From: Bacteroidota bacterium
Lineage (GTDB): Bacteria; Bacteroidota; Bacteroidia; Flavobacteriales; Weeksellaceae
Assembly: GCA_023448955.1 (NCBI GenBank)
Contig: JAEXJU010000039.1
Coordinates: 1-20,081 of the forward strand
Length of the DNA: 20,081 nucleotides
Direction: 5' to 3'
A program made the translations under genes and the position numbers. Below, one piece after another: positions 6,892 through 14,643 of this stretch. Numbering within the stretch: the first letter of the stretch is position 1; every line of letters starts with the position of its first letter. A model generated the notes under the pieces. It saw nothing but the letters and a program-made list of their open reading frames with translations, had not been told where the DNA came from and searched no databases.

Positions 6892-6899
6892 TAATTTTG
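6892..6899 (+). promoter_or_regulatory. -7 promoter element of the polysaccharide export operon
   Basis: TAATTTTG is a perfect TAnnTTTG match only 11 bases before the ATG at 6911. Transcription from it would begin about 4-7 bases later, leaving a leader of only a few bases. The following bases CTGTAGTT also occur after the promoter-like site at 19758. A clear -33 TTG is not found at the usual spacing. Confidence 0.55.
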
Positions 6900-6910
6900 C
6901 TGTAGTTTAG

Positions 6911-7696
6911 ATGAAGTCATATTTTTTTTTATTAGTTGTATTTTTTTTAGCATTTTCCTGCAAGCCTAAAAAAAATATGATTTACATGAGTAATAATAAT
7001 TTTGCACAGGAGGTTTCCCAAGCTCGTTATGAAGGACTTCATATAAATCAAGGGGATGTTTTGGAAATTATAGTCACAGCTTTAGATGATCTTGCTGTTA
7101 AACCATTTAACCGAACTACAATGCAGAAAACGGGTGATGATGCAGGATCTGCCGGCATAAAATTAGGTGATAATGAATATCAGGTAACTTCAGATGGTTA
7201 CATTTCTTTTCCTGTTCTAGGAAATGTATTTTGTAAAGGGATGACAAAACAGCAGCTCAAAAGTGATTTGGAAACTCGTTTAAAACAGTATCTAGTTGAT
7301 CCAATGGTTGCTATCAGACATATTAACTTTACAGTTAGTATTTTAGGAGATGTTGCTAATCCCGGTCAAAAAACAAGTGTTACAGAAAAACTCAATATTT
7401 TTCAGGCATTAGCATTGGCAGGTGATATGAATGACTCTGCTAATAGGACTAATGTTAAACTTATTCGTTATTCTGAAGAAACAGGCAAAGATGTAACTTA
7501 TAATCTGGATTTTTCTGAAGCTTCAATAGTTAATTCGCCTTACTATTATTTACAACAGAATGATATCATTTACGTAGAACCTGATCGTAATAAGCAAATC
7601 GTTGCTAATACAACTAATCCGAATCGTGCTTTACTAATACAGTTATTAGGAATAGCTTTAGGCGTTGTAACGCTTGTAATTGCATTAGCCAAATAA
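6911..7696 (+). CDS. Polysaccharide export lipoprotein (Wza/BexD-like, SLBB domain)
   Basis: This 261-residue lipoprotein is the outer-membrane export channel component of a Wzx/Wzy-type capsule or exopolysaccharide system. The signal peptide ends in the lipobox AFSC with C17 as the lipidated cysteine. A polysaccharide export domain covers about residues 42-137 (GLHINQGDVLEIIV, VTSDGYISFPVLGNV, LKQYLVDPMVAIR). An SLBB domain follows at about 139-223 (VSILGDVANPG, LNIFQALALAGD, LQQNDIIYVEP). A C-terminal hydrophobic helix, about 240-259 (LLIQLLGIALGVVTLVIALA), could be the membrane-spanning segment. It is much shorter than E. coli Wza but like Bacteroidota relatives. The kinase/co-polymerase gene starts 5 bases after its stop, so the two are surely co-transcribed. 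I give no symbol because naming in this phylum varies. Confidence 0.93.
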   Translation: MKSYFFLLVVFFLAFSCKPKKNMIYMSNNNFAQEVSQARYEGLHINQGDVLEIIVTALDDLAVKPFNRTTMQKTGDDAGSAGIKLGDNEYQVTSDGYISFPVLGNVFCKGMTKQQLKSDLETRLKQYLVDPMVAIRHINFTVSILGDVANPGQKTSVTEKLNIFQALALAGDMNDSANRTNVKLIRYSEETGKDVTYNLDFSEASIVNSPYYYLQQNDIIYVEPDRNKQIVANTTNPNRALLIQLLGIALGVVTLVIALAK

Positions 7697-7701
7697 TCAA
7701 T

Positions 7702-10005
7702 ATGGAGTTATTAGATACTCAGCCAACTGTTAAAAGAAAGAAGCTGAACCTTAAAAAGGAGATTTTAAAATATCTGCGATATTGGTATTGGATACTTTTG
7801 AGTACTATTATTTTTTATGTAGGAGCCAAAATATACCTGAGGTACACTACGCCTCAATATCTTTCAAAAACTACTCTTCAGTTCCCGAGATCCAATAATA
7901 ACGGAAGTTCTACTTTAACTGATCTTGAAACTCTCGGTAATGGTCTTTCGGAAATCAGCGAATTACAAGGGGAAACAACAGCAATTCTTGCGAAACCAAT
8001 ATTATCCAAGGTTGTGGGTGCTCTTAATCTTAATGTTAGTTTTTATGGTATAGGAGCGATAAAGGAAAATGAGCTTTATACTTCATCGCCAATAGACGGG
8101 AAAATTATTACTATTTTCGACCCAAACTTTACCAAAGTATCTTATATTGTTACTAATACGGGAAATGGTTCATTCGAATTGTCTGAAGGACCATTACTAA
8201 AGGGAAAAAAGGATTTTAAGTTCGGACAAATTGCGGATCTGCCTTTCGGAAGAGTTATATTGAGTAACAAAAAAGGCGGAGCCCAAAACTTCGAGGCGGT
8301 AAAGATTGTATTTAGAAGTACAAGCAGTCTTGTTTCATCACTGGAAAATTCATTGTCTGTTGTATTGCCAGAAAATAAAGGTTTACTAATGGAAGTTAGC
8401 CTTAAAGGTGCAATTCCTTCAAAATCAAGAGATATATTAAATGAGCTTAATAATCAATATAATTTTGAAAGTGTAAAGGATAGAAATCTAGAAGCTCAAA
8501 ATACACAGAATTTTATAAATGGAAGATTAGATATAATCTCTCAGGATCTCTCTGGTATTGAAGGAGAAAAGGAAGCTTTCAAGAGAAAAAATGAAATTAC
8601 AGATTTAGACGTTCAAGCTAATATAGCTGTTACTAATTCTAACGACAACACGAAACAATTAGTAGCCTATACTACTCAATTAGAACTGGTTAATTCAATC
8701 TACAATTTGCTTGGTTCAGGAGGGCTTTTGCCATCTAATATGGGGCTATCAAACACTTCTGAAACTTACATAGCAAAATACAATGATTTATTATTAGTCA
8801 GAAATAAAACACTTAAGCAAGCTACTAGCCAAAATCCTTCTGTAATACAGCTCAATCGGGAAATTGCTGAAATAAAAGATTTGGTAAAAAACAATTTATT
8901 GGAATCCAAAGAGGCATTAAGGCTTCAGATTGCTCAGTTACAAGCACAGCTTAATACCGACCAGACACGTATCTATAACTATCCTGCGCAGGAGAGAATT
9001 TTTAGGGGTATAGAAAGGCAAAGAAATCTAAAAGAACAACTTTATCTTTATCTGTTACAAAAAAGAGAAGAAAATGCCATAAGACTTGCTGTTACAGCAC
9101 CAAAGGCAAAGGTTTTAAATCCGGCATATACAGTTGGTGTTGTAGAACCAGACGCTCAGAAAATATTACTAGGAGCGCTTTTAGCAGGCTTTCTCATTCC
9201 AATTTTGGTTTTATATATAAAATATACTACGGATAGTAAAATATATACTAAAGATCAAATACAATATGCCATTCCTAATGCAACTGTAATAGCAGAAATA
9301 CCAGAAAACGAAAATACAGATAATGTAGTATCTTCTAACGATTTCTCCGTATTTGCAGAATCATTCAGGATCTTAACTTCCAATCTAAAATTCATTTTAA
9401 AATCGAATGAAAACAGACTTGGATCAGATGTTATTCTCATTACATCATCTGTAAAAGGAGAAGGAAAAACAACGATTGCTTTTAATACAGCTGTTACATT
9501 AGCAGGAAATTCCAAGGTACTCATTATTGGTGCAGATATAAGAAACCCTCAACTTAGTCGTTTTGTTAAAGATTTTGGTAAAGGACTTACCGATTATCTT
9601 GTTTCTGATGATAATAATGTTGATGAGTTTATCGTGAATTCTAATGTGCATGCTAATCTGGATATATTATTCAGTGGTGCTATTGCACCTAATCCTAATG
9701 ATTTGCTAGAGATGCAGAAATTTGATGAAATGATTAATGATTTGAAAAATACTTATCGTTATATCGTAATTGATTCTGCTCCTATTATGCTAGTAAGTGA
9801 CACATTACATTTGTTAGAAGTGTCTGATGTTGTACTATATGTAGTTAAATCTAATTATACTGATAATCAGATGCTGGACTTTGCAGATGAATTCCGAAAC
9901 ACACATGATTTAAAAAACATTTCATTTGTTTTGAATAACGTAAAACCACAAGACAGCCGCTATGGAAATAAATATGGTTATGGGTATTATTCTACAAAGA
10001 AATAA
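7702..10005 (+). CDS. Wzc-like polysaccharide co-polymerase and tyrosine autokinase (BY-kinase)
   Basis: This 767-residue inner-membrane protein joins a Wzz-type chain-length domain to a cytosolic tyrosine kinase and works with the export lipoprotein. Membrane helices lie at about 28-45 (YWYWILLSTIIFYVGAKI) and 486-507. The periplasmic part between them holds long helices suited to coiled coil (about 255-460). The kinase has Walker A SSVKGEGKTT (582-591, K589), Walker A' VLIIGADIRNP (606-616) and Walker B YIVIDSAPI (687-695, D691). The C-terminus has five tyrosines (Y754, Y758, Y760, Y762, Y763), the autophosphorylation cluster. Two oddities: in Walker A' the first of the two usual aspartates is G610, and the oligomer motif ExxRxxR reads ESFRILT. 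From memory the GADxRNP form is common in Bacteroidota. The phosphatase partner is not in the window. Confidence 0.95.
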   Translation: MELLDTQPTVKRKKLNLKKEILKYLRYWYWILLSTIIFYVGAKIYLRYTTPQYLSKTTLQFPRSNNNGSSTLTDLETLGNGLSEISELQGETTAILAKPILSKVVGALNLNVSFYGIGAIKENELYTSSPIDGKIITIFDPNFTKVSYIVTNTGNGSFELSEGPLLKGKKDFKFGQIADLPFGRVILSNKKGGAQNFEAVKIVFRSTSSLVSSLENSLSVVLPENKGLLMEVSLKGAIPSKSRDILNELNNQYNFESVKDRNLEAQNTQNFINGRLDIISQDLSGIEGEKEAFKRKNEITDLDVQANIAVTNSNDNTKQLVAYTTQLELVNSIYNLLGSGGLLPSNMGLSNTSETYIAKYNDLLLVRNKTLKQATSQNPSVIQLNREIAEIKDLVKNNLLESKEALRLQIAQLQAQLNTDQTRIYNYPAQERIFRGIERQRNLKEQLYLYLLQKREENAIRLAVTAPKAKVLNPAYTVGVVEPDAQKILLGALLAGFLIPILVLYIKYTTDSKIYTKDQIQYAIPNATVIAEIPENENTDNVVSSNDFSVFAESFRILTSNLKFILKSNENRLGSDVILITSSVKGEGKTTIAFNTAVTLAGNSKVLIIGADIRNPQLSRFVKDFGKGLTDYLVSDDNNVDEFIVNSNVHANLDILFSGAIAPNPNDLLEMQKFDEMINDLKNTYRYIVIDSAPIMLVSDTLHLLEVSDVVLYVVKSNYTDNQMLDFADEFRNTHDLKNISFVLNNVKPQDSRYGNKYGYGYYSTKK

Positions 10006-10217
10006 GAAGTTGAATTTACTTAACTTAAATTAGAATTGTTTATAATCAATAATGCTTTTTAGCATTCATTTATCAATACCTCATTTCTGCTTTGCTAAAT
10101 TGACAGTACTCTTTAACAATATAGTTTCATTTTAAACACAATTCCTTAGAAAAAATTTATTTGTAATATTTCAGCTTTAGATTATAAAATAATTTGTAAA
10201 GGATAAACTTTAAAAAT
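10006..10217 (+). other. Gap between export genes and assembly genes
   Basis: These 212 bases carry no gene that I can support. A small hairpin, AATGCT (10051-10056) with AGCATT (10061-10066), has no T tract and is not a convincing terminator. A poor promoter candidate is TTTG at 10160-10163 with TAATTTG at 10190-10196, one base short of the consensus and at 26-base spacing. The gap marks the change from the export pair to the AT-richer sugar-assembly genes. Confidence 0.5.
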
Positions 10218-11300
10218 ATGATACCAGTAACACAGCCTTTTCTTCCGCCGAAGGAAGAATATGAGAAATATTTAAGTGATATCTGGCAAAGAGGGTGGCT
10301 GACTAATATGGGCCCTTTGGCTAGTCAACTTGAAATGGAATTGAAAGATTATTTGAAAGTTAATCATTTGTTATTCGTTACAAATGGAACTATTGCAATA
10401 CAAATGGCAATTAAAGCTCTTGAATTAGTAGGGGAAATCATAACAACCCCATTTTCATTTGTAGCAACAAGTAGTTCGATAGTTTGGGAAAATTGCAAGC
10501 CTGTATTTGTAGATATAGATCCAGAATCTTTAAATATTGATGCTACAAAGATCGAATCTGCAATTTCGGAAAAAACTACTGCTATACTTGCTACCCATGT
10601 TTATGGCAATCCGTGTGATGTTTTTTTGATAGAGCAAATCGCAAAAAAATACAACCTTAAAGTTGTGTATGATGCTGCGCATGCTTTTGGAGTAGAGATC
10701 AATGGAAAATCAATATTTGAATATGGTGATGTCTCGACTTGTTCACTTCACGCAACTAAGTTATATCATTCTATAGAAGGAGGACTGATTATCACAAAAG
10801 ACCCGTTGCTTCTCAAAAAACTTGCTGATATGCGAAATTTTGGTTTTGACGGTCCTGAAAAATTCGCCGAATTAGGAATCAACGGCAAAAATTCTGAATT
10901 TCATGCCGCAATGGGATTAGCTAATTTAAAATATATCAGTGATATCAGAAAAAAAAGAGCAGAACTTACAGATAGATATAATCTGAGGTTAATTAACTTT
11001 AAGGCAAAGCGACCTATTTGGCATTCAAATTCCGAAAATAACGATTCATACTATCCGATAATCATTGATGATGAAAATTTACTCTTAAAGTGTATGGATA
11101 TTTTAAAAAAGCACGAGATCTTTAGCCGGAGATACTTTTATCCCTCGTTGGCTTCATCGCTTCCTTATATTACACCTAAACAGATGGAGGTTGCAGATGA
11201 TATAGCTTCAAGGGTATTGTGTCTTCCATTGTCTTATGATCTAACATTGGAAGAGGTAGATTTTATCTGTAGATTATTGTTAAGAGCTCAGAATAATTAA
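10218..11300 (+). CDS. DegT/DnrJ/EryC1/StrS-family sugar aminotransferase
   Basis: This 360-residue PLP enzyme transfers an amino group to a nucleotide-linked keto sugar in the cytosol. Signatures are WLTNMGP (27-33), the PLP phosphate region FVTNGTIAIQMA (53-64), TPFSFVATSSS (77-87), PVFVDIDPESLNID (95-108) and the aspartate of YDAAHAFG (D152). The PLP lysine is K181 in SLHATKLYHSIEGG. Later come RNFGFDG and GINGKNSEFHAAMGLANL. Length is a little under the family norm of about 370-390. Overall it resembles VioA/FdtB-type enzymes that make dTDP-4-amino-4,6-dideoxy sugars. The product cannot be fixed from sequence, but the next gene encodes a WecF-like transferase, so a 4-amino-4,6-dideoxyhexose of the Fuc4N kind is a reasonable inference. 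It is the first gene of the assembly module. Confidence 0.92.
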   Translation: MIPVTQPFLPPKEEYEKYLSDIWQRGWLTNMGPLASQLEMELKDYLKVNHLLFVTNGTIAIQMAIKALELVGEIITTPFSFVATSSSIVWENCKPVFVDIDPESLNIDATKIESAISEKTTAILATHVYGNPCDVFLIEQIAKKYNLKVVYDAAHAFGVEINGKSIFEYGDVSTCSLHATKLYHSIEGGLIITKDPLLLKKLADMRNFGFDGPEKFAELGINGKNSEFHAAMGLANLKYISDIRKKRAELTDRYNLRLINFKAKRPIWHSNSENNDSYYPIIIDDENLLLKCMDILKKHEIFSRRYFYPSLASSLPYITPKQMEVADDIASRVLCLPLSYDLTLEEVDFICRLLLRAQNN

Positions 11301-11330
11301 TAATAGTCATATAATCTTTATTTAAATAAA

Positions 11331-12437
11331 GTGAATAGCATTCTCCATATTTTACCAGACGATAAATTTGCTGGGTTTGTGAATCAGGAATTTTCGAATA
11401 TAGCGAATACTATTATTGATTATTTATGTATTGATCAAAAAAATGATTTTAAATATATTAATTTTCCTTGCAAGTATATCTGGGACGGCAAGGATAATAC
11501 GTTAATGCAAATAGTAAAGGAGGTCAATAAATATAAAATCGTTGTCATTCACTTTCTTAGTGTTGAAGCACAAAAACTTCTTGAAAAGATTAATAAAAAT
11601 GTTATAGTCATATGGATTGGTTGGGGAGGTGATTATTATTGGTTAATAGACACGCTTTCTGATTTCAAAATGTATAAAAGATTGACTGCTGAATTTCTTA
11701 ATTCTAATCAGTCATTTTTTAGTAAAAGGTTGAAATACTTTTTGAGATATAAAAAGCTTAATCCAATAAATAGGATTAATTATTTCTCGCCAGTATTAGA
11801 AGTAGAATATTCGAAAATAAAAAAAAATTATCCAAACTTTAAACCACAGTTGATATCTTGGAACTACGGAAATGTTCAGGACAATTATATTAAAGGACTT
11901 GCAGGTTTTAAGATGTCTGGTAATTCATTAATTATTGGTAATAGCGCAACGGCTACAAACAATCATCTGGATATATTTCATATACTAAAGTTACACAATC
12001 TATCGGATAATTTTGATAAAATCTATCTACCGTTAAGTTATGGTAACTTAGATTATAAGGATAATATAGCTAAGAAAGCTACGGAAATGTTTGAGAACAT
12101 AACTATAATGCACGATTTTATTCCATATGAGAGTTATTTAGAAGTATTAAAAACTTGTAGTAATGTCATTATGGGACACATCAGGCAACAAGGAATGGGT
12201 AATATTATTGCATTACTTTATTTGGGTGCGAAAATCTTTTTTTTCAAAGAAAGTATCATTTACAATGATTTGATTAAAAAAGGTTATAGAGTTTTCACTA
12301 TGGAAGATCTTCAGGATAAACTTCTGATTCAAAATCAATTAGATTCGGAAACGGTATTTAAACACAGACACTTACTTAATAATGAATGGGGTAAGGAAAT
12401 AAATAAAAAAAATACAATTGATATTTGTTCATTGTAA
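11331..12437 (+). CDS. GT56-family (WecF-like) Fuc4NAc transferase
   Basis: This 368-residue glycosyltransferase resembles WecF, which adds 4-acetamido-4,6-dideoxy-galactose from its TDP donor to a lipid-linked disaccharide at the inner membrane. Matching motifs are the start ILHILPDDKF, WIGWGGDYYW (95-104; WecF has WGADLY), IIGNSATATNNH (201-212), the LPLSYGN segment (233-239) and RQQGMGNIIALL (285-296; WecF has RQQGIG). The gene starts at GTG: an in-frame stop lies 27 bases upstream, no ATG occurs between, and the WecF-like N-terminus begins at once. It lies 30 bases after the aminotransferase gene and 11 before the flippase gene. In enterobacteria WecF belongs to common-antigen synthesis; here the context is a capsule-type locus, so acceptor and exact donor are unknown. 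Confidence 0.85.
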   Translation: MNSILHILPDDKFAGFVNQEFSNIANTIIDYLCIDQKNDFKYINFPCKYIWDGKDNTLMQIVKEVNKYKIVVIHFLSVEAQKLLEKINKNVIVIWIGWGGDYYWLIDTLSDFKMYKRLTAEFLNSNQSFFSKRLKYFLRYKKLNPINRINYFSPVLEVEYSKIKKNYPNFKPQLISWNYGNVQDNYIKGLAGFKMSGNSLIIGNSATATNNHLDIFHILKLHNLSDNFDKIYLPLSYGNLDYKDNIAKKATEMFENITIMHDFIPYESYLEVLKTCSNVIMGHIRQQGMGNIIALLYLGAKIFFFKESIIYNDLIKKGYRVFTMEDLQDKLLIQNQLDSETVFKHRHLLNNEWGKEINKKNTIDICSL

Positions 12438-12448
12438 AAAAATAAAAC

Positions 12449-13972
12449 ATGTCTTCTAAAAATATAGCAAAAAATTCATTTTTTTTATACATCAGAATGT
12501 TTGTAAATATGGCTGTAGCCTTATTTACAGCAGGTATTGTTCTTAATACTTTAGGAATTAATGATTATGGGATTTATAATATTGTAGGAGGCTTTGTTTC
12601 TTTGTTTGGGTTTCTCAATGCTTCAATGTCATCAGCAACACAAAGGTTTTTATCATATGATTTGGGCAAAAATGATGTAGAACAATTGAGAAAAACATTT
12701 AGTACGACTGTAACAATACATTTTGTAATAGGATTAATAATCACCGTAGCTCTGGAGACTATTGGACTTTGGTATATTAATAATAAACTTAATGTATCTG
12801 TAGATAGACTTCCGGCAATAAATATTGTATATCAGTTTTCTATTTTGACATATTTTTTTGGAATCATACAAGTTCCTTATAATGCTTTGATCACAGCTCA
12901 CGAAAAGTTTAATGTATATGCTTATATCAGCTTTTTAGAAATTGCATTAAAACTTGTCATACTTTTTCTTATTGTACATATCCACTATGATAAATTAATA
13001 CTTTATGCCATACTATTATTCGTATCTTCTTTTATTGTAAGAATGATATACCGTATTTATTGCAGGAAAAATTTTCCTGAAAGTAAATATCAATTCTATT
13101 ATGACAAAAAATATTTTAAAACATTGCTGTCATTCTCGGGATGGAATTTATTTACGAATATTGCTTTTGTTTCAAAAAATCAAGGTGTAAATCTTTTACT
13201 TAATTCTTTTTTTGGAACATTTGTAAATGCTGCTTATGGTATTACAAATCAAGTACAAGGAATTATAATAAATTTTGTCTCCAGTTTTCAGAACGCAGCT
13301 AATCCTCAGATTGTAAAAAATTATGCAGCTGGTGATATTAATAAGTCTGTTAAAATAATGAGGCAAAGCACAAAGTTTTCTTTCGGGTTGATACTGCTAA
13401 TTGCAATGCCAATTTTGGTGTCTTTACAAGATATACTTAAAATATGGCTTAAAAACTATCCAGAAATTAGTACAGTTTTTATCCGATTAGCAATTATTCA
13501 TTCTCTGATAGACACATTTTCTTATCCTATAATAAATCTTATTCAAGCTGTAGGTAATATTAAGAAACATCAGATAATATCAGGCTTTATAATGTTTTTG
13601 AATCTTCCAATTTCTTATGTGTTCCTAAAGTTAAAGTTTCCACCTCAAGTTGTATTTACAGTTAGTATTGTTTTGGCTTTATTAGCTTTTTTCATACGAG
13701 TGTGGTATATCAAGACATTCAAAGAATTCAAAAATATAGAAATAATGGGTACTATTTTCCTAAGAATTACTATTATGTCCATTATTAGTGTATTGTTATA
13801 TTATATTTTTATTGATTTAGAATTCTATAAAAGTAATAGAATTATAGAGTTGATCGTAAAATCCATTATTGTCTTTTTACTAGTATCATCTCTTTCGTAT
13901 TTGATTTTATTTGAAAGTGATGAAAAAACTGCGTTGAAATATATGATAAGATCTAAATTGAACAAGAAATAG
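12449..13972 (+). CDS. Wzx-type polysaccharide flippase
   Basis: The 507-residue protein is hydrophobic along almost its whole length, with about twelve or more membrane helices. It starts with the pattern SKNIAKNSFFLYIRMFVNM, followed by LNTLGINDYGIYNIVGGF, typical of flippases in the polysaccharide transporter branch of the MATE/MOP group. It would move undecaprenyl-linked repeat units from the cytosolic to the periplasmic face. The motif SSATQRFLSYDLGK and the second-half start SFSGWNLFTNIAF also fit. A Wzy polymerase has a different topology with a large periplasmic loop, which is not seen here. The coding sequence is very AT-rich: a hand count of bases 12961-13020 gives 13 G+C of 60. Spacing of 11 and 19 bases to its neighbours supports one operon. 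Confidence 0.92.
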   Translation: MSSKNIAKNSFFLYIRMFVNMAVALFTAGIVLNTLGINDYGIYNIVGGFVSLFGFLNASMSSATQRFLSYDLGKNDVEQLRKTFSTTVTIHFVIGLIITVALETIGLWYINNKLNVSVDRLPAINIVYQFSILTYFFGIIQVPYNALITAHEKFNVYAYISFLEIALKLVILFLIVHIHYDKLILYAILLFVSSFIVRMIYRIYCRKNFPESKYQFYYDKKYFKTLLSFSGWNLFTNIAFVSKNQGVNLLLNSFFGTFVNAAYGITNQVQGIIINFVSSFQNAANPQIVKNYAAGDINKSVKIMRQSTKFSFGLILLIAMPILVSLQDILKIWLKNYPEISTVFIRLAIIHSLIDTFSYPIINLIQAVGNIKKHQIISGFIMFLNLPISYVFLKLKFPPQVVFTVSIVLALLAFFIRVWYIKTFKEFKNIEIMGTIFLRITIMSIISVLLYYIFIDLEFYKSNRIIELIVKSIIVFLLVSSLSYLILFESDEKTALKYMIRSKLNKK

Positions 13973-13991
13973 CATTCACGACTAAAAAAAT

Positions 13992-14639
13992 ATGATTTTG
14001 AATAATTTACGAAGATTCTATATAGCCAACAGATACCTCATACATTGGATTAATTTCAAGGCGTATTTTTTCATTAAAGGTAAACGTGCAAAATTTTCAA
14101 GGATTTTATTTTTTGGAAAAGCTTATTATAATATTAGCAAATCTTCAAAAATTAATATTGAAAACGGAACATTAGCAATTAATAGATTTATTAGAAATAA
14201 AGATCCTTTTACTGGAAATTTGGATATGTATGACAACTCTGTGATTAATGTTAAAAATACTTTTTTTATTCATAGTGGTTGTGATATAATGCTTTTTAAA
14301 AATGCGACGCTAAGTTTAGGAAGTGGTTATATTAATAGATATTGTAAAATCAGATGCCATCAAAGTATAGTAATAGGCGATAATGTGGCAATCTCTGAGA
14401 ACTTTACAATATGGGACAGCGATGCACACGAAATAATAGATGGCGGAGAAGCCACAGCGCCAATTATTATTGGGAATAAGGTATGGATTGGAACAAATGT
14501 GACAATTTTAAAAGGTGTTAAAATTGGTGACGGTGCAATTATTGCGGCTGGATCTGTCGTCAATAAAGATATTCCCTCAAACTGTTTGGCTGCTGGAATT
14601 CCAGCAAAGGTGATAAAGTCAAATGTTAAATGGAAATAA
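13992..14639 (+). CDS. Hexapeptide-repeat (left-handed beta-helix) acyltransferase
   Basis: The 215-residue protein has an N-terminal region with basic and aromatic residues, then a left-handed beta-helix built from hexapeptide repeats. These include VIGDNVAISENFTI (127-140), IIIGNKVWIGTNVTIL (158-173) and VKIGDGAIIAAGSVV (176-190). The likely catalytic histidine is H146 in WDSDAHEI, placed as in maltose/galactoside-type O-acetyltransferases. The ending NCLAAGIPAKVI is the usual cap. The expected reaction is transfer of an acetyl group from acetyl-CoA to a sugar, in the cytosol or at the membrane face. Either O-acetylation of the repeat unit or N-acetylation of the 4-amino sugar made by the aminotransferase would fit the locus; the sequence does not decide between them. 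The next gene starts 4 bases after its stop. Confidence 0.88.
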   Translation: MILNNLRRFYIANRYLIHWINFKAYFFIKGKRAKFSRILFFGKAYYNISKSSKINIENGTLAINRFIRNKDPFTGNLDMYDNSVINVKNTFFIHSGCDIMLFKNATLSLGSGYINRYCKIRCHQSIVIGDNVAISENFTIWDSDAHEIIDGGEATAPIIIGNKVWIGTNVTILKGVKIGDGAIIAAGSVVNKDIPSNCLAAGIPAKVIKSNVKWK

Positions 14640-14643
14640 TTCT

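Noticed and set aside
9255..9524. Minus-strand open frame inside the BY-kinase gene
   Set aside because: It lies wholly within the kinase domain coding region, and its sequence is the antisense of the Walker A region.
10051..10066. Hairpin after the BY-kinase gene as a terminator
   Set aside because: A six-base, AT-rich stem with no following T run; likely too weak to end transcription.
14623..14643. Earlier in-frame ATG for the GT2 gene
   Set aside because: It overlaps the preceding gene by 17 bases and adds seven residues before the standard family start MFSVIIPYY.
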